Source of the DNA: Balanoglossus misakiensis
Taxonomy: Eukaryota; Hemichordata
Direction of reading: 5' to 3'
DNA length: 64,000 bases
Assembly (NCBI GenBank): GCA_040954595.2
Contig: CM082596.2
Location: 4,836,001-4,900,000, forward strand
The position numbers were made by a program, and so were the translations under genes. Under the pieces are notes generated by a model. It was given only the letters and a program-made list of their open reading frames with translations. It had not been told where the DNA came from and did no database searches. Below are positions 10,556 through 24,200 of this stretch, piece after piece (position 1 is the first letter of the stretch; every line of letters starts with the position of its first letter).

Positions 10556-13500
10556 GACCAGTGTCTGCTGGTAAAAGATAGTCAAACAAGTCAACATGCA
10601 TCGGGCGGGGGGGGGGCTTTAATTTTTTTACACCTGATCATGATGCACATGTCTGTTATCTTCTAATTTTGCGTAACAACTGATAAGCGCGCAAAAACCG
10701 TTTTGTTTCCATATCGATTATGGATAAACCATGTCCTTTGTTCGCTGTCTTTAGCGGCCCGAGGCAAGCTCCTCTTGACGCGAAGACGGTTTATCAACAT
10801 TTTGTTTCACGCTAATCTCTCGGACAGTAAAGGCCATGCATAGAATTTCCTGTTATCCTTACCCGGAGAAATAACAGACAATGAAAAATCTACACGTCTC
10901 GCCGGGATTTGGCACAGCTTACCGATTAAATTTGCAAACGTGCGAATGACTATAGGGGAAAAACGATTCCCAGTTTTTGCATTTGGCAGCCTACCAGCCA
11001 GACTTCCGATTGTTTTGGTTTTCATGCCCGTGCAAGAACCATCGGTCAACACGAAATAAAAATATTTTTTCATCGTTGTCAAGAGCTTGTTTGACATGCA
11101 AGATGAATAGCATTAACGTTACTCCGTAGTCCGTGGTTTATCAACTAAATATTCGCAATCAGCGTACTTGAATCCCTCTATATGCCTATAAAGTTGTTTT
11201 TAAAAGATGCTTCAATAAAATCTGACACCAATGGGGACAAACAGGAGCATATATGAAATCTATAAAACTGTGAACGACCTTTTTCTCCAAAGAAATGGGA
11301 GTTGGTACTGACGTCATAATATCGATTACTGTGTTATTATCATTCAATCGCTAATTGTAGGCTATGGGTGTTGTTTTAATTGGATCTATTCAATATGGGA
11401 GGGGGTGATGCTGTCTGGGTAGGCTCTCAATTGCTTGAGGGGCCGTATTATGACGCCTATATGTCTATTGGTTATTCAATCGAGGCGTTCGCTTGGTAAA
11501 AATCGGAGCATTATAACGTGATGTCCACTTAAGCTACTTGTTTCGGCTTCAGCGGTGTGATCTCCAGAGTGTCCTAAAACAAAGGGGCTCTTGGTCACGA
11601 GGGGTTTCAAAACAACGAGCTTAATACAGACCGGCTTTTGGCGATCGATTGGCCGCCCTTTCACACTTGTGTGCCAGTGGTCAAAAACAAGGCGACCGTT
11701 CCCCAAGCCATCATACCCTCCGATGGATATTAGTGTCCACGTTTTCTGTTGTTGCATCTGACATGCCCAAGAGGCACGTACATTAAATCCTGGCAGATTA
11801 ATCCGCCTGTTGCTTTCGGCCTACTTTAATTGGGGTGTTACGCCAGCATTATGTATGAGCTGCGTGATGAACATGTGACACGTTTGAAATTGCCAACAGC
11901 ACCAAGGTGTGTTGGGATTACGTTTCTATGCAAGCGTTAATGAACATCGTCGCTGGCCACATGGGTACTCGCTAATCAGTCCGTTTATTGTATTTCTTCA
12001 TTTATTGTATTTATTTATTTATTAAAGAACTGCTGTGGACATTTGCCATAAATTGTCGGCTGTCACGATGGGTAATGGCTGAATGTAATGTCACAAATTC
12101 CTACAAAAATTATCATTTGGAGTCATAATATTCCCGTGGGATCTGATATTCTGGTTATTTTGTAACTAGTGTGGAATTGGGGAATAAATTAGGTGACGTC
12201 ACAGGCCTGAAAAACTGACTTAAATTACGGCCACCAGCGAAGGAAATTGCGATGTAAAATTTATAACTTGTCATTTCAATGTATGGCTACTGATGTAATG
12301 GGCAGGTACAGGTGCAGATTGAAAATCAACCCACATTTCAACATATAACTGTCACCTTGGTGACCAAAAGCGTGCAGTAAAACAAAAGCTACTCATTGCC
12401 ATTGTATTTTGTTTAGGAAGTAGTTAGTAGTACACGATCAATGGCCGTCAACTGTCAAAAGAAGTGTGTGTACTGATCCCCGGTAATCAAGATAACCGCT
12501 TGCGCCAGCACGTATTCTCCGGCTGCTCGACAACATATCTCCCGGCGAAAACTAAGTTGTTTACGCTGCCGTGGCAAATTGGGCTGAGAGAGCGAAAATA
12601 GAATTTAAAGGCACATGTACTATACTTTGTACCCCAAAAGAATTTAAAGGTATGTGTACTTACCAGAAATATATCGCAGTGTAAAATATGAGGCGAAACC
12701 AGGTATATATTGTGCGTCAGTCTTGCATTGCGCTGTGCTTTGGGAATTAAGGTCCCGCTGTCTGCGGTTCGATGACCAAGCAACTCAAGTGAAGGAGAGA
12801 ATCGGTTACCTATCCCTCGTTTTTTCCTTTTTGAAAAAAATCCGTTTAGCGAAAAGATAACATCAAACAAGTGGCCTTTTCCAGTACCGGACGCAGGGAT
12901 TCAGCTATTTGCGGGCTCCAGACAGACAGAAACTGCCCAAGTCAGCTCCGGGCGCTTGAAAGTGAACGACAATCCAAACAATCGGCCGAAGGATTGCGTA
13001 ACACAGTTGCATCCAATCAAAACCACGCCTTTGTGCGTGTGTACTGAACTGCAAAACATCTAGAAACATGAATCCATCGACTTTTTTTTACTCGCTCCGG
13101 CCGAGAGTCTTGCAATGGGAGAGATTAATGAAGTGTGTTATTTGAAATTTGACGACACTAGTTTGTTTTTTCGATAAACACAACACGCTGTTCATATTAA
13201 TAGGCCTCGATAAACATATACTAAGAAAAAAACATAATTATATGGTATGAGTCAATTTAAATATATGTAAATTACTTTGCAAACATCCAATCCTGTAAGT
13301 AACCAGTTAAACGTAGTACAAAACGGTATCCGGAAATTTAATTTTGCAAAAGTCATGTCGATATGGAATTATTCAAAATTAACACTCTAGATTAATTACA
13401 TGTAAATCGTTTTACAGTATTTGGGTTGCCATTTCGTTGGGTTATACCATTTTCAACATGTACTTGTTATCTATTTATACATGTACAATGGAAAAAGGGC

Positions 13501-13574
13501 AGAGAGAGAGAGAGACTTTGTCCCTTTAAGTCAAACGCCTAAATGTGCGTGTATGGGCGGTTGAGTGGGCGAAG
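10556..13574. other. Intergenic between tandem receptor genes
   Basis: Three kilobases with no recognisable gene. It holds short simple tracts (a G run near 10607-10617, AG repeat near 13502-13513, ATTT-rich DNA near 11990-12024). Short open frames show no family resemblance. Confidence 0.5.
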
Positions 13575-16500
13575 CTAGCTTATTATGACTATCCCGGCGA
13601 TGATGGTCAGTGCGAGAGACGTTACATAAATTGTCAGGAATAATCGGTCGAGTACCAGCGCCACCAGGCGCCATTCGTGCTGCAGGTTGGCACCGCTCTC
13701 TCTGTTGGCAAACATCTTCCTGAGTTCCCTGACTTCCTGGAGGAGAGCGGAATCCCTGAAGTCTCCGTGGACGGAACTCCGCCTTTGTAGCGCGGACTCC
13801 GCGCTGCTGTTGAAGCAGGTTTCCGACTCCAAGGCGCGTCGATCCAGCAGCGGGCTCGGGGCACCCAGCGAAGTTCTCCGAAAGGGAGCCATGCCGTTGG
13901 TCCTCGGGAATTTCGCCTGCTCATTGTACACTGGCGCCAACTCTATCCTGAGTTTGAGTCCCAGGGCGTCGCCCAGCCTGCGAAGGATCCATTTTTTGAC
14001 CCAGTGTGGGACTTCGGACCTTTCGGGGCCGCTGTGGTGGAGATTGACTATGACCGCAGAGGAGCTGACCGACATTGTCACAAGCACCAATATGACCGCA
14101 TAAAACTGCCCTGTAGTGCAAGCAAGGAAACAAACAAACAAACAAACAAACAGACAGACAGACAGAAAAAGAAATCATGGATTATAGCTCATGAAAATTG
14201 ACAGAAAACGAGAATTTCCCGACTTTGCGACCTTTGGTGATTTTGTCATTTTTAGACATTTGTAAAGTGATAAAGCTCATGAAAATTGACAGAAAACGAG
14301 AATTTCCCGACTTTGCGAACTTTGGTGATTTTGTCCGGTCATTTTTGGGCAATTTTCATGGGTTATATTATAGCTCATGAAACTTTTCACCTACCTACAA
14401 GCGGAATGACGCTGGAGGGCGGCATGCTCTCGGCCAACAGCAGAAGAAACACGGTCAACGAGAGGAGGATGGTGATACCGAAGCTGATCTTCTCGCCGGA
14501 CTCCACGGGCAGAACGAAGATGAACACTATGACGACGCTGAGCAGGGCGCACGGCAGGATCAGGTTGATGACGTGGAACAGCGGGCGGCGGCGGAGGCAC
14601 ACGTCGTAGCGGACGTCGGAGAACGGGACGCCCGGGTCGTCCGGGTAGTACGAGATGTGGTTCATCGCCGCGAATCCAACCATGTCCCATTCGCCGTCGC
14701 TCGTGAAAACAGTCCCGTGCGTTTCTCCGTCACCTGGGGATGAAGACATTCACATAAAGAGTGGTTTGGTATTTTTAAATGTAAAAAAAAATCGTCTGTG
14801 CATCACGAAGAGCTTCGTAAGTTCTTACAAGATTTCCAATTGTTTTTCATTGGCATCGATATCACATGTTCCCAGCATTATCATAATTACCAAACGAGTT
14901 TCATACGAACTAAAGGTAGCGTGATAAATTTGTTACATGTCAAAATTAGTGTTCATAGACTCAAATTCATTTCCTCTCCATCACAATTTTTAGTACGTAC
15001 TAGTTTGTTTGGTGATCAGAATGTTCGATTGACCAGATCCTCTATTTGGTCCTTGGCCTCATCGCGATGAAAAAATAAAAATAATCAAAAAGTTACTTGC
15101 CTTCCCCGTGGAGAAGAATCTCTTCCCCGCTGTACTGCCAGGGGCCGAACTTCAGCGGACAGATCTGCTCATCGAAGGGGAAGTTTCGCACGTCCAGCTG
15201 GCATTTGCTGTGAAAGATTGTCGGCGCCGCCCACAACACAGTCCCGTTGTGGTCCACCTTCACTATGTGGTCGAGGAGGAAATTTGTGTAGCCGTCGTCA
15301 GCGCTGGCAGGGGAGAACACAGATTTCTGACAGTGAGATTCTGTGATTGTGAAAGTCAGAATGGATGGTAGCACATTTTCTATAAAGTAAGGACCACGAT
15401 TTTTCGGTAAGAACCACGATTTTTAGGTAAGAACCACGGCTATGCATGAAACTGCCTAAGTATCTAAGAACCTTGATGATATGAGAGCGCTATAGAGAGG
15501 TAATTGTTAATTTTTAATGAGAAATTATCATTGTATAGACTAAAATGAAGACTTTGTAAGCTAGAACCTTGAAAAATTTTGACTTTGTACGCTGTATAAC
15601 GTAAGAACCACGATTTTTCGGTAGGAACCACGATTTTTCGGTAAGAACCACGGCTATGCATGAAACTGCCTATCTAAGAACCTTGATGATATGAGAGCGC
15701 TATAGAGCGGTGAGAAATTATCATTGCATAGACTAAAATAAAGACTTTGTAAGCTAGAACCTTGAAAACCTTTGACTTTGTAGGCTGTATAACGTAAGAA
15801 CCACGATTTTTCGGTAAGAACCACGGCTATGCATGAAAATGCCTATCATGGAAGAAGGCGCACTTACTTATTGTAAAGCACTACTTCCGGCAACCAGATT
15901 TTACCGGACGGTATTTTCAAACGCTCCAATCCGCCATAAGACGCCGGATCCCACGTCAAAAACTCGTCTTTCCATATCTGCAAGAAAACAACATAACATT
16001 TTAACCAGAATCACACTTGCAAATGAATGTATTTATACATATATCTGTAGGTGTTTGTTTAATTTACAGGAGAACAATGGAAAATTGGCCGTCGATGCCA
16101 CCACCAACAGTTGAATATGTCTGGATTTCGTTCGGGGCGAGAAACGGAAACGACTGACGTATTTTCTGAAAATGTGGACGTCATAACATCTGTTGCGATC
16201 ACAAGTTGAAATTCCATTTTGATCTTGGTGTTTTTTTTTTATACTTACAAACGTAACCCAACCATTGATTTTCAATTTTTGCATTCTTTCATCCTATGTG
16301 AAGAAAATAAAAATAAATTAAAAACTCATATAGTTCCTTTCATGTGTGCTTTTTAATTAAACATACTACTTCAAAGTACGGCCGGGTCAGTGTACATCAA
16401 TTTATGTGTTAGATTTAGAAAGGGGAATGATCACCGAAAATTCTGTCTTACCCCCATATTTCATGTGGGCATTTCTATGGATATAAACAATAGACATTTG

Positions 16501-19500
16501 TCTGTGCACGGATTCGTCCATTAATTAGGGGAAAAAGTAAGGAAAGGGTCGGATGTGAATAGCATATGTTAAAACTGAACATTATAATGTTAACGGCGCT
16601 ACTCACTAAATCAAGTATGTGGGAGACCAGTAACAGCATGGTCAAGTCGGTGGCCTGTGATTGGTTGTAAACAGGTCTGACGTCAACGTTGTAGCCTGTC
16701 AAGAGGTCCTTCATCAGCCTCTCGGTGTTTGTGATTGGTCGAAGTATCGGTGACGTGGAATTCTCCCAAGATGGCCCGGAAACTGAAAGATAGTAATAAT
16801 GCTTATTTTGAATTGACCATTCTAAGTTTACTAAGTACGAAAGTAAAATCGTGAAAAATAATTCAAAAATGGCAGCTTTAAATAGCAGAGCCAACAGCTG
16901 CTATCAGATGGCAGAAACACACATTTGGAATTTGGTTTAATTAGAAATCACTTTCGCTTGCAGAGGGCGTGATAGCCTTGTCTCCACCTGCTCAAAAGGA
17001 GAGAGCGTGTGTTCTGGTAATCATGGTGGACAACTTTTCACATTGTGCCAGTTCACAACTGCATCAAATACAGATATTGTAACACACCAGACCCGAACTG
17101 CCCGCGATTTTCTAACGCTGGCCAAATTACATGTACAATGGAGACTCCATAGAATATGATTGGACTCAACACCATACGTCTCAATCGTGGTTGTTGTTGT
17201 TTTGTCGTATTTTATTAGGGCAGGCATGTTTTCACAGGGGCGGTTATATTGCGAAAAAGGCCAAGGCTCGTTTAGTGAAGCCTGAATTGCGACTTCTTTT
17301 GAGTAAAGGGAGACTTCTCTAAAAGTAATATACTCCTGGAAGTCGGTATGTCAAATTAACTCAACGGTGTCTCGGTTACGAAGAAGAAGCGAAGGAATTC
17401 TGTGCCGCATGTTGTAACCTTATGCAACGGCAATGCGTCGACACCAATTATGCCCAGACAGGCTTCGAAGTGTGTGGTCAAATATGTGACGACACATCAT
17501 GGAAGAAGGTCTAAAACACGGAGTAACCAACGACAAGCTGCACGCCATCGCTTGAAAAATTAAGCTCAAGTTGGTTGCGAAATTTGAGAATCTATTTATG
17601 TCGCTGCATATTGATACAAGAAATTTGAATACTCGTTTATGAACCCCGGTTTATGAATAATAATGAGTGTGGATTTGATTGATGAACAGATCACAACATG
17701 TCAAAACGTATGTTCATGACATTGTATGTGACTGTGTACGTGTACAAAGGGACAACGATAGCCAGTACCATGTAAAATCATGTCCATTTTCGTGTGAAGA
17801 AGATAAAACGTGAAAAAGGACAAAAATGCAAAATTTACACAAATTGGTATAACTGTGTGTATATACATTCGTCCATGCTTGTTTGAATGACTAACATGGC
17901 ATTTTGGAAACCAGTGACAACTGTGTTTACAATCTCCTCTGACGCTACCAGATTACTTATGGCTTAGTGCGTGTATACACGCCTTAATCTATGCACTGAG
18001 GACGCATTTAATAAAAACGTTTGTTTGGCGCCAGGAAAGGGTTTAATTAAACGCAATCCGACTAGTTGAGAACAAATGTAAGCAAATAAAACACAATCTG
18101 TACACATTGCAAATCAGTTTCGCAAGGGAAATACGTATGCAGTGGTAAGAGCTTTCGCATTATATTCATTTGTCTTCAGTGCGGGGTTTTGCGATTTCAA
18201 AGCAAGAAATAATTTTTAATGATAAATCATACTATTTGAGTTTACGTTGTTCTTGTTTATACAACACATGTGCGCGATTTGTTTGACCGACCGATCTTTA
18301 TTTGCTAAATGTCTCGCCATGAGTGTACTAGCTAGTATATAACAAATATGAAGTAAGGCCTGGACTCAATAAACCACAGGGATTCATAACAGGCTTCCGT
18401 TGTTGAAGTTAAATGGATGTACGAACAGTAACGTTAAAAGAGGTGGTGCTATTTCTCTGAATTGCGAATTTTGGATCATTCTTTGTTGTTGTTATAGATA
18501 ACAAATCTAAAATAGGGGTCGCGAACGGTCAAGTTTAAAGTAATCATGCTATTTCACTGAATTGTTAATATTGGGCCATTCTTTGTTATTGTATAGACAA
18601 CAAAACTACCATGGGGTCGCCTCACTAGTTAATGAAACGCGAGGTCATGGGATAAATTATTTTGACGAAAATTCTGGAACGCTGACCAATACCATCTTAT
18701 AACGCCCCAGTTCCCTCTTTAGAGGTCCAGCCTTACCATAGAAAACAGTGGATTTGGACTGAACCACGAGTTAAGATACTCACAGAATCTGGCCGAACTG
18801 AAGACGACATTTCGGTCGAAATTTTGAAGCAAAGGCCACACAGAAGTACTTTTGCCTCGACGGTTGAAAATAGGAACGGTTCAAATATCATACTTGCAAA
18901 CGATATGACAGAACCCAAGGACTATACGAGGTTGTAATCTCCCCAATCTAACACCCTAATTAGTGAGACGTTAATTATCAATTGTATGACAATTTGAGTG
19001 TCGTGCAGACCGCCTGCTATTTCAATAAACACGCTTTTAATTAAACGTTTAGAAACAGACACAGTCTGGCCATTAATTATCCACCTATCACGTTAGTTAA
19101 GTTTTCAATTATGTTGATACCAAACTGCTGTCGCTCGACCCATTCCAAAACATTGTAAATGCCCTTGACGTAAGATGACGTCACTACTGTTAATTGAACT
19201 GCAGTTATTCCCACGCTGTGACTGAAAAAAATGTTACTTTGGGAAATTTTCAGAAAGTTAATTTCTAACCAATTGGAGATGTTTGGCCGACAAATTTTCG
19301 TTTCGTTTCCAAAAATAGTTTTCGATTCTGCTATAGCTGACACCGTTTGGCTGAAATTTATTTCGGGGTCGCGCTGCTCCGGCCAAATGGTCACTCTATT
19401 TTAGAGTTGCCAAGTGGTCAGCCGGACCCATCTCACTCTCGCACGTCCTTGGTCAAGCGAACGGTCAAATGAATCTGTGACAAACAGGAAAGGTGAAAAC

Positions 19501-19617
19501 ACAGGCACTGTGAACTTTACCTGGTGTGCTGGCCACGCCACCGCGCATCATGAAAACCACCACGGACATTCTGAACAACTCAACGGCGAGGTACGAGAAC
19601 TTCCCCGCGGCAAACAT
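13575..19617 (-). CDS. Nicotinic acetylcholine receptor-like subunit B (Cys-loop channel)
   Basis: Seven coding exons: 19521-19617, 16607-16782, 16249-16293, 15868-15977, 15101-15303, 14395-14733, 13575-14110; 501 residues. Exon 1 (signal peptide, MFAAGKFSYLAVELF onward) is 2.7 kb upstream of exon 2 and was placed by phase (ends on G, joins TT to make Val) and a good GTAAAG donor, so it is less certain. The Cys-loop is C177-C191 with FPFDEQ. Loop A is IWLPEVVLYNN, loop B KFGPWQYSG. GEKI precedes M2, indicating a cation channel. Loop C has no CC pair (SYYPDDPG), so it is non-alpha. The M3-M4 loop is longer than in subunit A, with RRSS and ERSE stretches. The intron after 15101 starts with GC. 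Tandem paralogue of the gene at 7816-10555. Confidence 0.88.
14127..14170. repeat. (AAAC)n/(AGAC)n microsatellite
   Basis: Tetranucleotide tract in the last intron of receptor subunit B. Confidence 0.9.
14187..14335. repeat. 61-bp direct duplication
   Basis: 14187-14247 and 14275-14335 are alike at about 60 of 61 bases, both starting GCTCATGAAAATTGACAG. They lie in the same intron of subunit B and look like a recent local duplication. Confidence 0.85.
15387..15847. repeat. Tandem repeat, about 200-bp unit, 2.3 copies
   Basis: Units at 15387-15600, 15601-15793 and a partial one at 15794-15847, each opening with one to three copies of a 20-base motif containing GTAAGAACCACGATTTTTCG. It fills most of the subunit B intron between the 203-base and 110-base exons. 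Confidence 0.9.
18703..18774 (+). mobile_element. TTAA miniature element, family 1, degenerate
   Basis: CCCCAGTTCCCTCTTTAGAG, GTCCAGCCTTACCATAGAAA and GGATTTGGACTGAACCACGA in the family order, ending at TTAA. It lies in intron 1 of receptor subunit B. Confidence 0.55.
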
Positions 19618-21266
19618 CCCGATACACGCAAAAAAATCGCCGCGTGGTAAGAAAACGGATCCGCTCTTTTGCTATTACCAGCTTGACTAAGATTGACCAA
19701 TAAATATTAAAACCACCACATGAATATTTATAAGCTGGAAAGCGAATGCCGATGTCCGTGCAGACGACAATATGTTCAAATATTCACTGTGGGGTCGACT
19801 TCACGTGACATCCAACATCAAATTAATTATATAACGAGAAAGTTCTCAGTTATATTCAAATATGGACACTGTATGCATGCATGTTCCTGTTTGTTGCAAT
19901 GTCCCCGGTTTTGACGTGAAATGACACTGTTTGATATAAAAGACCACAAAGCTTACGGGACAAATTTTCAAGGAACGAGATAAATACAGATGTAAACGTG
20001 TATATACTCGCGGAAAGCGGTCAGTTAAAATACAATAGGCCCACGGCACGTCAAAAATAGATGACATTGATTGTATGTACCGCACCTTATGATTGCATTC
20101 GCAAGTCATGGAGGAAGATCTGGTTGCTACATGGCTTTGGCCGACTCAGTAACACCTTCTATATTTTACTAGGCAGATTTTGTCCGCAAGCAACGCGTTT
20201 TCATTTCAAGGGTTCAGTCACTGTGAAATACTCGGTAAAACGATTAATCCAAAGGGAGAGTATTTTCTAAGCATAGCTTTAAAATGTGGGTTATCTCTTT
20301 AAAGTTAATACAGACGGTCAAATAGCTAATGGCACGATATATTTGGATACCACATCTGTATATCTCACTACATTCTACTTTCTGAGAATCCTTGCATCGC
20401 TACCCCCAATACTTATAAAACGTGCCTTATATGAAAGTCTTCATACACAATGTACGAGTTTAAATCTCAACAATATCCGAGCTGAAGAGTTGTTATACTC
20501 TTAATCTACTAGTGCTTAGATGACCAATTAACTTTAAGGATTATTGAAGCTTCTATCATCAATGCGTGAAGCTGTTTTAAAACAACGTTTTTACAATCAG
20601 ATTTTTAGTAGGCTGCATGAACTCAACGTCAGACGATTAAAAGTCTGCATAGCATTTACCCACAGGAATGCATGTAGCCTGAATGTCATTCCAGATAATT
20701 TTGTATAAAGATGTTGTCAATTAGGAAGTCCATCGTCTTAATTATTTCCACATAGCATCCCGAGACGTAACAATGTTTTTATAACATGACGACTCTGTAA
20801 TAACTAACTTGGAAACCACTAGCTGGGGAACCTTTTCAAAATATCCCCCAAGCTAGAGGGTTTTAAATTTGCATAAAATGGCTGACGTCGTCTACTTCTC
20901 GCAATCGCGTTGGCCCCTGTCGCTTACGTGATACCAGGGAAGATCTGGACGTTACGGATTGAATGGTGAGTTTGGTGATTCAATGAAATAACAGGATATA
21001 ACAGATGCACCGAAATATGTGTCGTACCTGGGCGAGCCAGCTGAAATTTACACAGTAGACTACCCAGGACTTAACCCGGAAGTACGTTGCAAATCTGCTA
21101 CAGTCTGTGTTTGGATATGGGGACAGACTACAACAGACACTACAGCCAGTGAGGATTTAAAATTATAGGCTGACAATGCTTACACATCCCTGGTAGCTCT
21201 ATGGTACAAGCAACACGAGGAAAGATATCCTGAAAGTCTGTCGTCATTGCGAAGATCGACGAGACA
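19618..21266. other. Divergent intergenic region, receptor B / AP4B1
   Basis: Must contain the promoters of both genes. GCTGACGTCGTC near 20881 contains a CRE-like TGACGTC about 390 bases before the AP4B1 start. No gene is seen. Confidence 0.5.
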
Positions 21267-24200
21267 ATGTCTTACTTCAGCAGTGGAAGTATCTCGGATA
21301 TAAATGACCTCAGGTAGGTAATCAATGCAGGTCAAGTCTTCCTTTTCTGATTTGCTAACAATATGTTAGCCTTTACCCCCCCCCCCCCTCCTGGGAACTT
21401 ACCTGACTCCAAAGGTTAAACCAAACTCGCATAATCTTTCAGGTCGCAGCTGAGAAATCCAGTGGTCCAGTCAGACCCAGCACAATGTCAGCAGGTTGTG
21501 CGTCGAATTGTGGCACTGATGACACAAGGTATAGACATGTCGGGATTATTTACAGATATGGTCAAGGTAAGTGCTGGGAGAAGCCCAAGGGGGAATTCTT
21601 TAACCCTTTAACCACTATGGTTCAGTTCAAACCCATTGTTTTCTATGATACTGCTGCTACTATGACAATATGTCTTCATTCCAGGCAAGTGCCACTCAGG
21701 ACATCGTACGGAAGAAGTTGATCTACTTATACATGTCTACTTATGCTGAGGTGAAATCAGACCTGGCTCTGCTGGCCGTCAACACACTGCGTAAAGACTG
21801 CAGTGATTCGAATCCAATGATTAGAGGGTTGGCGTTGAGGACCATGTGTTCTCTGAGGTAGGTGCAAAATTCGTTCAGTGGCAATTCTTGCCTTCCAGAC
21901 TTTGTCAAACTTAAATTACTACATGCTTGACTGGCAATGCAGGTGGCATGGATGATTCATACCTGATTAATTGATGCATTTTCACACCTAAACAATAAAT
22001 CTAATACAGGATACGAGGTACATCGGCATTCAGTTTTGCAAAGTGTATCAATGAAAATTGTACAATTGTTAAAATTTAATGAGAATGACTCATTGTCAGT
22101 GGTGCATATATTCGGTCATTTTTGTTACATATATTCACGCCTTAAGACTTGGGTTTATTATTTTTGATAAGGTGAAACACGATTTCATTTTCATAAGTTT
22201 TTCCAGTGACTATATTGTATTATGTTTCTGATCACTAACATGTTGGCTTTTGTTGCCGTCCTGTTAGACTTGCCAATTTGGTTGAATACACAGACCGTCC
22301 TCTGCTGGACGGCCTGCAAGACAAGAGTGCGTACGTGAGAAGAACAGCTGTGATTGGCTGTGCTAAAATGTGGCACATTGCTCCAAACATCATCGCAGGT
22401 AAAAGATGCCAATGAATCATGTCCGTGCATTGTTCTCAGTTTGTAAATTTGTCTGTATGAGTCATAGAAGTATTTTGCCTTTTTCTGCTGTTATGCATTA
22501 TTCATTATACCTGTAATCTCTTGTAGGAAGTAAGCACACACAATGATTTTCCAGTGGACATGTTTCACATTGTATTTCTGTTTCTTGTTTTTTTTTTACA
22601 GAACACAGCATCGTGGATCAGCTGTACACCATGTTGAGAGACAAAGACCCCATCGTTGTTTCCAACTGTCTGACCGTCTTGGAGGAAATCTTGAGACATG
22701 ACGGCGGTGTGGTCATCAACAAAAACATTGCACATTATCTTCTCAACAGGTAAATTCTAAGGATTGTATACAATAAAAATGTCACTTGGTTTGAAGCAGT
22801 TACAGAGAAAACTTGCATACATGCACTTTTTAGAAAATGTGAAGTTATTTCAAGTATGCCTTGCCATCAAATTAAGATGTATTGATCAAGCAACAGAGTG
22901 GGTACTTTTTTTAAACCCTGTAGATATCAGAAAATATTCACATGCTGATTCTTTCTCAATCTACCCTCCCTCACAGGTTATATGACTTCAGTGATTGGGG
23001 CCAAGCCCAAATTTTACATTTGTTACTAAAATACCGGGTAGAAACAGAGGAAGAAGCGTTTGATGTCATGGTAAAATAAAATCATTTTTTTCAAACATTT
23101 TTTTCCGCTTTTTAAAATACAACGTGCCAGATGTGATGTGTCACTTGTTTCTTATGCGAACTTTACAAATTTGTGGTCTTGTGAGAAATAGTATCTCTAA
23201 GATTTCTCATTTGTCTGGGATATTTTGTCACAACACAGATGCTTTATGGATGTAAGCAGAACTACATGATAATGTACATGTATACTAAATTTGAACTCTT
23301 CACACAGAATGTGATAGATGGCTGTCTGAAACACAGTAACGGCAGAGTTAGCTGCAGTGCCATGGCATTGATGCTGCATATAACCCATGACATGCCAGAA
23401 ATCCAACTTGATGTCTGTAGCAGAATCAAAGGCAAGATTCAGCCATAAATAAATTTTTCAAATATATCATGAAAAAATGTCATCTTTAGTCGTGTATCGT
23501 TTTAGAGGAATGTATTTTTGGCGTACTGACATTTTTGGCCATACACTGATGTTTGTATGTTTCTGATCTTCTTTTGTCTATGTTTGCCCCCTCACAGGTC
23601 CACTTCTCCATTTACTGAGCAGCAGTAATGCTGAACTGTGTTTCACAGCCTTGTGTCACATACAACTGTTGCTCAGCAAAGCCGAGGATCTATTCAACTC
23701 GAATTACAAGAAGTTCTTTTGTAGGTAAGGATCATCTGTGAGCATTATATTATGGATTTGGACCGAACCATTGTGTTGAAAGGGTTAAAGTTGAACTCTG
23801 TCTGGCCTCGTTTGCAGGTATAACGACGTCTCGTATGTGAAGTATAAGAAGATAGAATTGCTAACCTTGGTTTGCTGTGAAGACAATGTGAAGGACATTG
23901 TCAATGAACTCAGGTAATGTAGCCAAGAATTCCTCGCACCATATTGAGTGTGGAATAATGTTGCAGTATCTGTTGATTGACTTAAATTGGTGCCTTCATG
24001 CATACAAACTTCAAAACTCTGGAGATCATCTTGGAATTGTTGTGTTCAAATCACTGAAAAATCAAAAGATTATAGTCTTCAGTTCTAGCGAGTTTGGAAA
24101 AACACTGGCAGCAACTTCATTATTGGTCATTTCAATTCACACCCTTTCCATCTCTTGCAGTGCATACTGTACGGACGTTTCAGAAAGTGTAGCCAGGAAG

